Notes: generated by a model from the letters alone, not told the origin. 64,000 nucleotides of DNA from Streptococcus entericus DSM 14446 (GCF_000380025.1 NZ_KB904178.1:90008-154007), one strand, 5' to 3'. Counted from the first letter of the stretch, positions 54,429 to 63,611 are shown. Numbers and translations are program-made.

Positions 54429-55261
54429 TGAGACCTGTACTAAATCTACTGTTTTCCATCAATGACAGTTATGTCGACCAATTCAAGGTCACCCTATTTT
54501 CTCTGGTCCAACAGACGCCTGACCGTGACCTTCATGTCTACCTCTTACAGCAACCTCGACTCAGTAAGGAACCTGAGGTTGAGGTCTTTTGTCGTAAACT
54601 AGGCGTTTCCTACCATGCGCTGGTCATTGATAAAGGAGCGTTCGCAGATGCTCCGACAACCGACCGCTACCCTGAGACCATCTATTATCGTCTTTTAGCG
54701 CACGAGTATCTGCCAGATGATTTGGACAAGATTCTCTACCTTGATGCTGACATTCTCTGTATCAATCCAGTGACGGCTCTCTACGACCTTGACCTGGGTG
54801 AGCAACTTTATGCGGCTGCCAGTCATACGGAGGATGCTAATGTCACCGATGTGCTCAATCGCCTACGTTTAGGAGATTATGAGTCTAAAAATTATTTTAA
54901 CTCCGGTGTCCTGTTAATGAATCTGACAAAAATCCGTCAGATGGTGAAACGTGAAGACATCATGACCTACATCGCTGCACGGCAGAATTTGCTCTTCTTG
55001 CCTGACCAAGATGTGCTAACCGCTCTTTATGGTCACCACATCACGCTAATTCCAGACCAGATTTATAATTTTGATACCCGGTATCACCTCATTTACGCAG
55101 CTAAAAGTTTGGGCAAATGGGATTTGGATTGGGTGATGGCAAATACCGTCTTCCTTCATTTTTGTGGGCGAGATAAACCGTGGAAACCTAGCTATCGCAA
55201 CATTTTTTCTGGTCTTTATAAGCATTACCAGCACCTGACAAGGAGAGCCGACCGTGACTAA
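54428..55261 (+). CDS. glycosyltransferase family 8
   Basis: The 277-aa GT-A enzyme has the N-terminal LLFSINDSYVDQFKVTLFSL, the metal-binding DxD in ILYLDADILCI (about 95-105) and HFCGRDKPWK near the C-terminus, typical of GT8 (LgtC-like). It transfers glucose or galactose from a UDP-sugar to a cell-surface acceptor. It is coupled to LapA upstream and overlaps the next membrane-protein gene by 8 bp. Confidence 0.92.
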   Translation: MRPVLNLLFSINDSYVDQFKVTLFSLVQQTPDRDLHVYLLQQPRLSKEPEVEVFCRKLGVSYHALVIDKGAFADAPTTDRYPETIYYRLLAHEYLPDDLDKILYLDADILCINPVTALYDLDLGEQLYAAASHTEDANVTDVLNRLRLGDYESKNYFNSGVLLMNLTKIRQMVKREDIMTYIAARQNLLFLPDQDVLTALYGHHITLIPDQIYNFDTRYHLIYAAKSLGKWDLDWVMANTVFLHFCGRDKPWKPSYRNIFSGLYKHYQHLTRRADRD

Positions 55262-56489
55262 ACGCTACAATGCTAAAACTTACTACCTCACTGGGTTAGG
55301 GCTAATCGGATTCGGGCTGGGGTTTATCCTTTGGCAAGAACAATTTTCGTCGCTTCTCTTTGCCTTGGGTGGTTTAGCGATGATGGGACAGACCCTACTG
55401 ACGGCTAAATCCAACCTAGCTGAAAAAGGGCTCATCGCTATCCTGCAAATCTTTTTAAATCTCTTGATAGGGGCACTCTTTTTAACCGCACCGATTCTTC
55501 CGACACGATTTCTTGCGATTATTATCGCTTTTTACCAACTTCTTCTCGGCTTAGTTCTCTTGATTCATGCTCGCTTACTTTTTCATGAGCAACTCAGCGG
55601 TCGCTACTCCTACCTGCTTAGCGCCTTAGTGCACCTACTGGTGGCAGGGCTCATTTTAAGCTATCGTCGCTTCTTCTTATCCAGCCTTTACACCATCATC
55701 GGTTGGTATCTTATGTTCTTAGGGGGCAATAGCTGGCGCGACGGCTTGGAATTTGATTTTGGAAAGGTAATGCCAACAGCTAGACGTCAACGGTTGGGGC
55801 TACCTATTTTTCTAACCGCCCTTATTCCTGTCACAGCACTCAACAAGGTTAACAGCTACTTAGCAAAAGAGAGAAGCCAGCCCTACTATTTCGGTGACCT
55901 CAGTCAACCTGTTGACTTAGAAATCTGGATTCATACCGCCAGACGAGGGTTTGAGATGATGGGGCATGTCGACATTGCTTTTAACGGGCAAATCTATAGT
56001 TACGGTAACCACGACGTCGATAGCCACCGCTTGTTTGAAGCTATCGGTGATGGCGTCTTGATGACCCTACCTGTTGACCAATACAAATCCAGCCTCAAGG
56101 CTGATGGCTGGCGGGCCGTCTTTGGCTACGGCTTGGTTTTAACAGCCGATGAAAAAAGAGCTGTACAAGCTAATCTGGACAAACTTTTAGAAAAAGCTCT
56201 GCCATTTTCCCCAAAAACAGCTAACCAAAAGACCAGCTATCTAGGGCAAATGGTGAGCACCTACGGCGCCCATGCCTATAAGTTCACGTCTGGCAAATAT
56301 AAAACTTACTTTGTGATGACAACTAACTGCGTGCAGTTGATTGATGACATCGTTGGTAGCACAGGTCTAGATATTTTAGATAGCCATGGGATTTTGACAC
56401 CAGGTGCCTATCAAGCCTACCTTGAGCGAGAGTACCAAAACCCAAACAGTCGTGTGGTTAGCCAAATGATTTTAGGTCAACAAGTTTAA
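55254..56489 (+). CDS. membrane protein: HdeD/DUF308-like region fused to a putative permuted papain-fold domain
   Basis: In this 411-aa protein, residues 1-170 hold about six hydrophobic segments resembling HdeD/DUF308 proteins. Residues about 220-390 form a soluble domain with GHVDIAFNGQIYSYGNHD and, about 120 residues later, TNCVQLIDDIV. His first and Cys later is the order of circularly permuted NlpC/P60 (YiiX/LRAT-like) thiol hydrolases. An amidase, peptidase or acyltransferase at the membrane is possible; I infer this from motifs only. It is last in the MATE-LapA-GT8 cluster. Confidence 0.65.
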   Translation: MTKRYNAKTYYLTGLGLIGFGLGFILWQEQFSSLLFALGGLAMMGQTLLTAKSNLAEKGLIAILQIFLNLLIGALFLTAPILPTRFLAIIIAFYQLLLGLVLLIHARLLFHEQLSGRYSYLLSALVHLLVAGLILSYRRFFLSSLYTIIGWYLMFLGGNSWRDGLEFDFGKVMPTARRQRLGLPIFLTALIPVTALNKVNSYLAKERSQPYYFGDLSQPVDLEIWIHTARRGFEMMGHVDIAFNGQIYSYGNHDVDSHRLFEAIGDGVLMTLPVDQYKSSLKADGWRAVFGYGLVLTADEKRAVQANLDKLLEKALPFSPKTANQKTSYLGQMVSTYGAHAYKFTSGKYKTYFVMTTNCVQLIDDIVGSTGLDILDSHGILTPGAYQAYLEREYQNPNSRVVSQMILGQQV

Positions 56490-56496
56490 TAATGAT

Positions 56497-56527
56497 AAAA
56501 CCCCGCTAAAACCTAGCGGGGCTTGTT
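56497..56527. terminator. bidirectional terminator between convergent genes
   Basis: CCCCGCTA (56501-56508) pairs with TAGCGGGG (56514-56521); A4 on the left gives T4 on the minus strand. It ends the plsC gene on minus and probably the cluster on plus. Confidence 0.8.
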
Positions 56528-56533
56528 GATACT

Positions 56534-57274
56534 CTACTTAAATTTCTTATCAGGATCCCAGACAAAGCTAGCAATACCGCTAAAAATCAAGGTTAGTAAA
56601 ATAAGAACCAAACCAATCAACAAAGCTGGGATACGAATCAAGTAGGTCAACACTGAAGCTTTCTTACCGTCATCGTAAGTTGCATTTTCGGCATCCAATT
56701 GATCAAAGGCAGCCTGCACACGTGCTGTCACTTCAGCGATACCGTCATCATTCATCCGTTTGATGTCAGAAATATCAATAGGGTCACCAAAATTCATATC
56801 GACACGCTCACCAGCCAAGAGCCCTTTTATGGTCATGGGACCACGGTAACTGGCAGGCATGATACGCACCTTTGCCATCTTGGCGATGACTGCAACGCCT
56901 CCTTTGACGTCTTTTGAATGACGGCTTCCTGATGGAAACATGAGCAAGGATCGGTTGCTTTTTTTGAGCATGTTAACAGGGTAGCGGATAGCGTCCTGAC
57001 TAGGATTTTCGCGGTCTATGGGAAAGGCGCCACACATGCGAATCCACCAATTGAACATGCGATTCTTAAACAGCTCTTTTTTTGCCATAAAAATAAACTG
57101 TTTTGGACGGGCAGCGTAAGCCATATAAACTGGATCCCACCACGTGCGATGCGGAGCAACCAGGATATAGTTCTCGTCTTTATCTAAAATTTTGTCTTCA
57201 TTGTGGTAGTGGGCATTGCCGTTGAGCACCCAAAGCAGAAAAACCACGAGGGTGCGTAAATAAGTGTAAAACAT
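56534..57274 (-). CDS. plsC: 1-acyl-sn-glycerol-3-phosphate acyltransferase
   Basis: The 246-aa protein has the acyltransferase HX4D motif in APHRTWWDPVYMAY, the FPSGSRHSK phosphate-binding block (variant of the usual FPEGTRS, with Gly-Ser-Arg) and a C-terminal membrane segment (about 215-240). It acylates lysophosphatidate to phosphatidate at the membrane. The Shine-Dalgarno is AAGGAG. It follows the HerA-like gene by 9 bp. Two plsC-like genes are common in streptococci, so the exact paralogue is uncertain. Confidence 0.88.
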   Translation of the reverse strand: MFYTYLRTLVVFLLWVLNGNAHYHNEDKILDKDENYILVAPHRTWWDPVYMAYAARPKQFIFMAKKELFKNRMFNWWIRMCGAFPIDRENPSQDAIRYPVNMLKKSNRSLLMFPSGSRHSKDVKGGVAVIAKMAKVRIMPASYRGPMTIKGLLAGERVDMNFGDPIDISDIKRMNDDGIAEVTARVQAAFDQLDAENATYDDGKKASVLTYLIRIPALLIGLVLILLTLIFSGIASFVWDPDKKFK

Positions 57275-57283
57275 CAGATCTCC

Positions 57284-58795
57284 TTATCGTTTTCTAAGGC
57301 TACCAAAAATACCTCTGACCAACTCACGTCCAACCGCGCGGACTGCAGAATTGATAAAACTATCGGCAGCTTTTTCAACAGCTGATTTTGGGCGACGAGC
57401 AGCCGCACGAGCAACTTTATCTGCTTCTTTGCGTGCGCGTTCTTGCTCTTTTTCAAGAGCTTTAGCGGCCTTCTCAGCTGCTTTAGCCTCTTCTTGCGCC
57501 GCTTTTTCGGCACTGGCTTGGGCAACTTTTTGCTCTAGAAGCTCATAAGCCGACTCCCTGTCAAGGCTCTCGGCGTATTTGTCGGTAAATGGCGAAGCAT
57601 TGACCAAGCCTTGAACATCCAGAGCAGTCAATGGGGTAAAACTTGACTGAGGCGGATAGATATAAGCTCGCTCAACCATGCTCGGCTGAGCTTGCTCGTT
57701 GAGGAAAGATACCAAGGCTTCCCCGACTGCCAACTCTGTAATAGCCGTCGCCACATCAAGGTCTGGATTCTGACGGAAGGTCTCAGCTGCCGTCTTGACT
57801 GCTTTGAGTTCTTTTGGCGTATAGGCACGCAGGGCATGTTGGATACGGTTACCCAGTTGTGCCAAAATCATCTCAGGCAAATCTAGCGGATTTTGTGTGA
57901 TAAAGAAAATGCCGACACCCTTGGAACGGATCAAGCGGACAATCTGTTCCACCTTATCAACAAAGACTTTTGGGGCATCTTTGAAGAGCAGGTGAGCCTC
58001 ATCAAAGAAGAAAACCAGCTTAGGCTTATCCAAGTCCCCCACCTCAGGCAGGTTTTCAAACAGCTCAGCCAATAACCAAAGGAGAAAAGTCGCATACAGA
58101 CTAGGGGAGTGAAACAACTTAGTCGCATTGAGAATGTTGATGGCGCCCTGACCATCACGATCGCGTTGCATAAAATCAAGCAAATCCAAGGCAGGCTCAC
58201 CAAAGAAGATATCGCCACCTTCTTCTTCCAAGACCAAAAGACTGCGCTGAATGGCAGCAACAGAAGCCTTAGCAATATGCCCATAGTCCTGGGAATACTG
58301 GCTAGCCTGCTCTGCTATTTCCCGTAACAAAGCCTGTAAGTCTTTGAGGTCAATCAAGAGCCAACCACGGTCATCAGCCACCTTAAAAGCGATGTTGAGG
58401 ATGCCCGTTTGGGTCTCGTTGAGGTTGAGAAGACGCCCCAGCAAGGTCGGTCCCATCTCCGAGATGGTCGTCCGAACAGGTACACCAGCCTCACCAAACA
58501 CATCCCATAAGCGAACTGGAAAAGCCTTTGGCTCATAAGTGTCAGTCAAGCCTAGCTTGGTCAAGCGTTCAGCCAGCTTTTCCGTTACCTCACCCTCACG
58601 CGCCAAATTGGCTAAATCGCCCTTGACGTCTGCCAGAAAAACAGGCACGCCAGCCTGACTCAGCTGTTCAGCAAGAACCTTGAGGGTCACCGTTTTTCCC
58701 GTTCCAGTCGCACCAGCGATTAAACCGTGACGATTGAGCATATTGAGCTGGAGGGCAACGGGATTAGTTCCCTTAGCGATGGTTAGTTGTGTCAT
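57284..58795 (-). CDS. HerA-like ATPase, DUF853 (YjgR) family
   Basis: The 503-aa protein has Walker A GATGTGKT (about residues 34-41), Walker [14 protein letters not shown], a RecA-type core to about 400 and an Ala/Lys/Glu-rich coiled coil (about 420-485). It ends in a basic, Gly/Arg-containing tail. DUF853 proteins are hexameric DNA-pumping ATPase relatives without a known role in streptococci. The ATG at 58795 has AAAGGAG 7 nt upstream; upstream in-frame codons to 58885 lack support. Confidence 0.9.
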   Translation of the reverse strand: MTQLTIAKGTNPVALQLNMLNRHGLIAGATGTGKTVTLKVLAEQLSQAGVPVFLADVKGDLANLAREGEVTEKLAERLTKLGLTDTYEPKAFPVRLWDVFGEAGVPVRTTISEMGPTLLGRLLNLNETQTGILNIAFKVADDRGWLLIDLKDLQALLREIAEQASQYSQDYGHIAKASVAAIQRSLLVLEEEGGDIFFGEPALDLLDFMQRDRDGQGAINILNATKLFHSPSLYATFLLWLLAELFENLPEVGDLDKPKLVFFFDEAHLLFKDAPKVFVDKVEQIVRLIRSKGVGIFFITQNPLDLPEMILAQLGNRIQHALRAYTPKELKAVKTAAETFRQNPDLDVATAITELAVGEALVSFLNEQAQPSMVERAYIYPPQSSFTPLTALDVQGLVNASPFTDKYAESLDRESAYELLEQKVAQASAEKAAQEEAKAAEKAAKALEKEQERARKEADKVARAAARRPKSAVEKAADSFINSAVRAVGRELVRGIFGSLRKR

Positions 58796-58924
58796 TTTAG
58801 TCTCCTTTTTTGGACAATTGCAGAGCAGATAGGCTCTTGTCGAGTAATCATCTGTCAGGTTGGTTAGACAACCGTACGAGATCACCGTCTCTTAAGCATC
58901 ATTGGGACGATGAATGAGAAGAGT

Positions 58925-59527
58925 TTAACACCTCCCCTTCGCCAATGCCTGCAAGAGCTGGTCAACCTGTGCGTAGGTCGCTGACAAGTCCCCTGTGTTG
59001 TCAATCACTCGGTCAGCGCGCGTTTGCTTCTCAGCCAGCGACATCTGACTCTGTAGACGTGTTTGAGCTTGGGCTAGCGTATAACCATTGCGGGCCATGA
59101 GACGTTGTAATTGGGTCTCTTCATCGACCGCCACCAGCCAGACCTCATCGCACCAGCTAGCGTATCCCTTTTCAAAAAGCAACGGAATATCCAGCACCAC
59201 CACATCATGTAGCGCAGCCAAGCGGGCTTTCTCTTCTACCAAGGCCTGACGGATAATCTCGTCCTGTAGCTCAGAGGACGTCGCCAACTGTTCTGGACTG
59301 GAAAAAATCAATTCCGCCAACTTCGGACGATCAAGCTCGCCATCAGAACGCAGTATCCCTGACCCAAAATGGTTAACCAACGCCTGATAGAGCTTGCCTC
59401 CCTTGGCCTGCAAGTTATGCACCAATTGATCGGCATCAACCACTGCTACACCTTGGCGCCTCAAGTAAGCACTCACCGTCGATTTCCCAGAGGCAATCCC
59501 ACCTGTTAGTCCAATAACCCTTGCCAT
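58925..59527 (-). CDS. coaE: dephospho-CoA kinase
   Basis: The 200-aa protein has Walker A GLTGGIASGKST, the DADQLVHNLQ lid/substrate segment and VLDIPLLFEKG. It phosphorylates dephospho-CoA in the last step of CoA synthesis. The ATG at 59527 has AAGGAAC upstream and its own extended -10 (TGGTACAAT, 59550-59558). Earlier in-frame starts overlap that promoter and the terminator of the small gene upstream. Confidence 0.95.
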   Translation of the reverse strand: MARVIGLTGGIASGKSTVSAYLRRQGVAVVDADQLVHNLQAKGGKLYQALVNHFGSGILRSDGELDRPKLAELIFSSPEQLATSSELQDEIIRQALVEEKARLAALHDVVVLDIPLLFEKGYASWCDEVWLVAVDEETQLQRLMARNGYTLAQAQTRLQSQMSLAEKQTRADRVIDNTGDLSATYAQVDQLLQALAKGRC

Positions 59528-59559
59528 AATCGTTCCTTGTTTTTCTTTCATTGTACCAC

Positions 59560-59588
59560 AAAAGGCTAGGGAAATAAACTCCCTAACC
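59560..59588 (-). terminator. intrinsic terminator of the 47-aa membrane protein gene
   Basis: The minus strand reads GGTTAGGGA, loop GTTTATT, TCCCTAGCC, TTTT. The 9-bp stem has one G-T pair. It separates the small gene from coaE. Confidence 0.8.
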
Positions 59589-59617
59589 CCTGCCATCATA
59601 ACTTACACTTTTCCCGT

Positions 59618-59761
59618 TTAGCTCTCCAAAAATTTCTTAATCACATCGCGGAAAACATAGCGGACGATGTGAGCCGCGATAAAAACAGACAGCGCTGAGG
59701 ATAAAATTCCCATAATAATGGCAAGAATACTAAAAGCGCCAAAATTGAAAACGTCTACCAT
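59618..59761 (-). CDS. 47-aa small hydrophobic membrane protein
   Basis: The peptide begins MVDVFNFGAFSILAIIMGIL, continues through one hydrophobic helix (about residues 8-32) and ends in a basic amphipathic tail (IVRYVFRDVIKKFLES). AGGAGG lies 8 nt before the ATG and a near-consensus promoter sits 33 bp upstream, with a terminator behind. The size, single helix and charged tail resemble type I toxins, holin-like or regulatory micro-membrane proteins, but I can name no family and see no antisense RNA promoter. It lies between mutM and coaE, normally adjacent genes in streptococci. Confidence 0.8.
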   Translation of the reverse strand: MVDVFNFGAFSILAIIMGILSSALSVFIAAHIVRYVFRDVIKKFLES

Positions 59762-59793
59762 AATCAAGACCTCCTGATAAATTTTACAAGATT

Positions 59794-59822
59794 ATTATAT
59801 CATAATTTCGGATATTTTTCAA
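59794..59822 (-). promoter_or_regulatory. near-consensus promoter of the 47-aa membrane protein gene
   Basis: On minus: TTGAAA (59817-59822), 17-bp spacer, TGA-TATAAT (59794-59802), that is, -35 with one mismatch, ideal spacing, perfect -10 and extended TGn. It is the strongest-looking promoter in the window. Confidence 0.8.
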
Positions 59823-59912
59823 CTGACAAGGCAAGGACACGCTGACAAAACTACTCCTGGCATGCTATTCTCAGCTGATTTCTGACACTTTATAGCAACT
59901 ACTGAAATAAGT

Positions 59913-60737
59913 CTATCGCCTTTGACACTTGGGACAAAAATGACTGCCCCGACCTGCCACCTTGATTTTGACGATGTCCCGTCCACATCTGTCACAGGGC
60001 TGCCCCGTCTTCCCATAGACCTGCAAGTACTCCTGCATGGTCCCGTCCATGCCCAAGGCGTTGCGATAGGTTCGGATAGTCGAGCCTCCCTTTTCAATCC
60101 CCAGCTGCAAGATCCGAATGGTCTCATCATGTAGACGCTTGATTTCAGCTTTTTTCAGACTGCTAGCTACACGCTCAGGATGCACCTTCGCCGCCCAAAG
60201 CACTTCGTCCACGTAGATATTGCCCAGACCCGCCACCAGAGACTGGTCCAACAGGAGCGGTTTGATAGGCTTTTTACTAGCAGCTACCGCCCGCTCAAAG
60301 CTCGCATAGGCAAAGACGCCCTTTTTAGGCTCTGGTCCTAACTTTTTCTTGGTAAAATAGCCGAGCAGATCAGCTGTTCTGACCAATTCCAGCGTGCCAA
60401 ATTTACGGACATCTTGATAGACGAGGGTCTCATTGCCATCTAAGTCAAAAAAAGCATGAAAATGCTTGTTATCAGGGATTTGGTCAGATGGAAAGAGCAA
60501 CCATTTGCCTTCCATCCGCAAGTGAGACACCATGGTCATCTGACCGAGACCAAACAGCAGGTACTTGCCCCGACGCCCCATCTGCTCAATGGTCGCACCA
60601 GTCAAACTAGCGACAAATTCATCACGGTCTGTCACAACCAGCCTCGGATAGCGGATCCTCACACACTCGATCCGACGACCGACCACCAAGCGCTCCAAGC
60701 CTCGTCTGACCGTCTCCACTTCTGGTAATTCTGGCAT
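59913..60737 (-). CDS. mutM: formamidopyrimidine-DNA glycosylase
   Basis: The 274-aa enzyme has the N-terminal catalytic [13 protein letters not shown] (Pro1 nucleophile after Met removal), the [12 protein letters not shown] helix-two-turn-helix and the C-terminal zinc finger ([20 protein letters not shown] then CPKC). It excises 8-oxoguanine and formamidopyrimidines and nicks the abasic site. The Shine-Dalgarno is AAAGGAG. In this genome mutM and coaE are split by the 47-aa gene. Confidence 0.96.
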   Translation of the reverse strand: MPELPEVETVRRGLERLVVGRRIECVRIRYPRLVVTDRDEFVASLTGATIEQMGRRGKYLLFGLGQMTMVSHLRMEGKWLLFPSDQIPDNKHFHAFFDLDGNETLVYQDVRKFGTLELVRTADLLGYFTKKKLGPEPKKGVFAYASFERAVAASKKPIKPLLLDQSLVAGLGNIYVDEVLWAAKVHPERVASSLKKAEIKRLHDETIRILQLGIEKGGSTIRTYRNALGMDGTMQEYLQVYGKTGQPCDRCGRDIVKIKVAGRGSHFCPKCQRR

Positions 60738-60746
60738 AATACTCCT

Positions 60747-61523
60747 TTATAACTTGATGCTTAAATTGGCCAAATAATCACTGCCATAGACTGACAGACG
60801 ATGCTGGCTATTTTTTGACTCATAAAAATCAATCATGGCAAAACCAGCACGCAACTGACCACCAATCTGCTCGTCAAGGGTATGGCTAAATTCGTAACCG
60901 TAATCAGGGTTGATGGTCAACCGCCCATCCTGTTCCAACTCTCTTGCGTTAAAGGGTAGCGGATAGGTTAACAAGGGCTCCTCCTCTGGCATGTCCCAAA
61001 CCACATCACCGTCGTACATGTAAACCCAAGGGTTCATATAGCCCACCATGAGGAGACCGCCTGGTTTGAGGACACGGTAACATTCCTGCCACAAGTTGGT
61101 CAAGTCCTCAATGTAGACATTAGATACTGGGCAAAAAACCAAATCAAAGGCCTCATTCTCAAAGGGAAAGGGCTGGGTCATGTCCGCCTGAACAGTCTTG
61201 ATGGTCAATCCCTCACGCTCTGCCACCAAACGGTCAGAGGCTAACTGCTCCTTGGAATAATCCATGATGGTTACATCATAGCCATGAAGTGCAAAAAGGG
61301 GACCTTGCTGGCCGCCACCAGAAGCCAAACCCAGCACTTTTTTACCTTTCAGCCGATCAAACCACGCCTGAGGTACCGTTTTACCAACAGTCAAGGATAC
61401 CTCGAGTGGCTGATTTTTAGCAGCCATCAATGCCTCATGACTAATCGGCTGAGTGTAGGCATTGCCACGCTTTTTCGCCACCCGATCCCAGCGGTCCTTA
61501 TTATAAGCAACAACATCTGTCAT
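60747..61523 (-). CDS. class I SAM-dependent methyltransferase
   Basis: The 258-aa protein has motif I VLGLASGGGQQGPLFALHGY and post-I acidic Asp in VTIMDYSKEQL, with VQADMTQPFPFENEAFDLVF following. This is the Methyltransf_11 pattern. The substrate is unknown; the long YMNPWVYMYDGDVVWDM segment suggests a small-molecule substrate. The Shine-Dalgarno is CAGGAC. It precedes mutM by 9 bp on the same strand. Confidence 0.88.
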   Translation of the reverse strand: MTDVVAYNKDRWDRVAKKRGNAYTQPISHEALMAAKNQPLEVSLTVGKTVPQAWFDRLKGKKVLGLASGGGQQGPLFALHGYDVTIMDYSKEQLASDRLVAEREGLTIKTVQADMTQPFPFENEAFDLVFCPVSNVYIEDLTNLWQECYRVLKPGGLLMVGYMNPWVYMYDGDVVWDMPEEEPLLTYPLPFNARELEQDGRLTINPDYGYEFSHTLDEQIGGQLRAGFAMIDFYESKNSQHRLSVYGSDYLANLSIKL

Positions 61524-61581
61524 GCGTCCTGCTCACTTTCTTATGATTTTAATTGAGTAGAGTTCACTAGGAACAAGTTAG

Positions 61582-62055
61582 TTAAAAGAAAATCCGCTGC
61601 AAGATCCCGTCTGCATCTCGTTCATAGTAGAGTTCTGAGTGGGCATCATTGAAATAAAAGGTCAACAAATCATCCATAGAGTCCGCCAATTCTACCCTAC
61701 CTGAGGCAATATCGTCACGGTTCACCCAAACAACCTCACCTTCCTCAGATGAGCGAAGCTCTCCCGTAAACTCTGTCGTTCGGTAAAGAAAGACTAAGTA
61801 ACGGGTACCGTCATCTCGGGTATGAAAATGCTTGACCCCCACCAATTTAGGATTAACTATGGTTAACCCTGTTTCTTCTTTGATTTCTCGGACAACGGCT
61901 TCATGCAGGCTTTCTCCGGACTCAATGTGTCCGCCCGGTAGGGCGGCGCCAGACCAAGCATAGCGTTCTGGTGAGCGAATTTGCATGACAAAGCGTCCTT
62001 CAGCGTCCTCTATCAAACACATATTGGTTAAAATGACTTCTTGACTTCTTGGCAT
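61582..62055 (-). CDS. Nudix hydrolase, MutT/8-oxo-dGTP diphosphatase type
   Basis: The 157-aa protein has a complete Nudix box, GGHIESGESLHEAVVREIKE then ETGL (GX5EX7REUXEEXGU intact). The opening RSQEVILTNMCLIED matches a streptococcal MutT-like group thought to clean 8-oxo-dGTP. Lying two genes from mutM (8-oxoG repair) is suggestive, though the substrate is not proven. The Shine-Dalgarno is GGGAGAAG. Confidence 0.85.
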   Translation of the reverse strand: MPRSQEVILTNMCLIEDAEGRFVMQIRSPERYAWSGAALPGGHIESGESLHEAVVREIKEETGLTIVNPKLVGVKHFHTRDDGTRYLVFLYRTTEFTGELRSSEEGEVVWVNRDDIASGRVELADSMDDLLTFYFNDAHSELYYERDADGILQRIFF

Positions 62056-62130
62056 AATCTTCTCCCTTATCCTTTATCTCATACTTATGATACCATAAAA
62101 CTGACCAGATTGCTCTGGTCAGCAGTACCG

Positions 62131-62472
62131 TTATATTCTCTTGAACGCTACAAACCGTGTGCCTTGATAGGTTAACTCCCCCTCATCACCTTCCGCGAGC
62201 TGACCGTAATCGGTGCTTTTGACCCGAAATTCCTGACGGGTCTTATCAGCAAATTCAAAGGTGACATAGTAGTAGGTGTAAGCATTGTTGGTTCCCCTCA
62301 CCTGCTGACGCTTGGTCACTAGACAAGCTCCTCTCGTCAAGCGCTCCGCTTGGTTATCGCTCTGCCATTGGAACAAAAAGCGAATCAACTGAAAACCAAA
62401 AATAGCTAGTATGATAGCAAATATAGCAAAGGGAACGAGATGAAAGTAGTAAAAGATAAAGTCTGTCATCAC
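62131..62472 (-). CDS. DUF3592 membrane protein
   Basis: The 113-aa protein has one N-terminal membrane segment (about 8-32) and a small beta domain with TYYYVTFEFADKTRQEFRVK, typical of DUF3592 proteins of unknown role. AGGAGG lies 6 nt before the ATG. The 135-bp gap upstream holds no clear gene. Confidence 0.8.
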   Translation of the reverse strand: MMTDFIFYYFHLVPFAIFAIILAIFGFQLIRFLFQWQSDNQAERLTRGACLVTKRQQVRGTNNAYTYYYVTFEFADKTRQEFRVKSTDYGQLAEGDEGELTYQGTRFVAFKRI

Positions 62473-62607
62473 AACCTCCTAAAAAGCAACTTTACAAGGT
62501 GCCTCCTCCATGGTCAGCTTCAGTCCGTCTCGAAAAATCGAAGACAAGCGGTGCTAAGCCTATTCTACCGCTATCCAGCATGATATTGTCTCGCGCGATT
62601 GAAGTTA

Positions 62608-63510
62608 TTAGCGCTCTTGGGCTTCAAAAATCCAACAACGTTTCCACTGGTGACTTTCACCTGGAGCAATGCGAATCGTCTGAATGATTTCTGGACTGAC
62701 GATATGGTCGGTCGCCCAGAGCAAGAGACTGGTCGGTTTGACACTGTCAATCCCTGTCACACTCGCCTTGGCTCCCTGATGCAGCAACTTCCACGTAAAA
62801 GTGTCCTGCTCAGCGATTCCTTCAGTTGACAAGACACTAAGCGACACATCGGTCTCGCACTTGTCAAAGCGAATAGCACGACCATCCGCGATAAAATTAT
62901 TATGGTCGTAACCACCCCAGCCCTCTAGGCGCTCCGTCCCAAGATCTGGCATGTCAGGCAATTCCAGACGGTAGTCAGGCGAAATCGCCATACCATCAAT
63001 GCTGAGGAAATTATGGCAGTACTCCTCAGTCTCAATCACATTCTCGCCAACATTGGTGATTTCCCCTTCCAAAATCAGCCTGTTGTCCTCAATCGTGATG
63101 GTTTTACGGATAGTCGCGGCGATGCCGCGACATGGCAGAGCTTCTGTGACAAACTCCGCAGAGGTAGCCGTATGAGTAAAGCTAACAGGATAAGGCGTCA
63201 CCTCAGGATAAGTGTAGTCAAAACGGTAGCCCTGATTAGAATCTTGCTTAATCAAGCCAACACCCAATTTGGGGAAATACTCACCAATCTCAGTGCCCTG
63301 ACTAAAATCAGCACTAAACTCACAACATAATCCTCGTCCACCTGACGATGGATGCCTGAGGTTCATGGGCTCATTAGCCCCAAAATGAGTATCTCCATCC
63401 AAAACAACATTTGAAATATAGCCTGCACGATCAAAACGATGGGTATCGTTTGGTCGCTCCCCAGGTTCTGAAATCTCTACCCGCAAACGGTCGTTGGTCA
63501 AAAAAATCAT
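62608..63510 (-). CDS. aldose 1-epimerase-like (galactose mutarotase fold) protein
   Basis: The 300-aa protein is predicted to be all beta, with segments such as GGRGLCCEFSADF and EEYCHNFLSIDG resembling galactose-mutarotase-like proteins. The exact catalytic His/Glu pair is not certain, so enzymatic activity is inferred from the fold. The Shine-Dalgarno is AAGGAGG. Two promoters precede it: a proximal TGATATAAT with a CRE-like site, and a distal TATAAT with a 17-codon leader ORF. Confidence 0.75.
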   Translation of the reverse strand: MIFLTNDRLRVEISEPGERPNDTHRFDRAGYISNVVLDGDTHFGANEPMNLRHPSSGGRGLCCEFSADFSQGTEIGEYFPKLGVGLIKQDSNQGYRFDYTYPEVTPYPVSFTHTATSAEFVTEALPCRGIAATIRKTITIEDNRLILEGEITNVGENVIETEEYCHNFLSIDGMAISPDYRLELPDMPDLGTERLEGWGGYDHNNFIADGRAIRFDKCETDVSLSVLSTEGIAEQDTFTWKLLHQGAKASVTGIDSVKPTSLLLWATDHIVSPEIIQTIRIAPGESHQWKRCWIFEAQER

Positions 63511-63522
63511 CTTTTTCCTCCT

Positions 63523-63545
63523 TGTTAATCGCTTTCATTATATCA
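63523..63545 (-). promoter_or_regulatory. mutarotase-gene extended -10 followed by a CRE-like site
   Basis: The minus strand reads TGA-TATAAT (63537-63545) overlapping TGAAAGCGATTAACA (63523-63537), next to the AAGGAGG Shine-Dalgarno. The arrangement is the same as at pgm (52525-52547), which strengthens a shared sugar-linked control. Confidence 0.5.
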
Positions 63546-63611
63546 TATTCGATTAATTTTGTATAGATATTTGGCAGTAAAAGACAGGAGAGTGACATGG
63601 AAAAAGACTTG

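Noticed and set aside
59819..60130. 103-codon frame on minus inside mutM
   Set aside because: It is in another frame of mutM, whose translation matches the family end to end; no separate signals.
62497..62583. Short minus frame MLDSGRIGLAPLVFDFSRRT... between the mutarotase and DUF3592 genes
   Set aside because: Protein-like on both strands, no Shine-Dalgarno or promoter; may be a relic but cannot be called.
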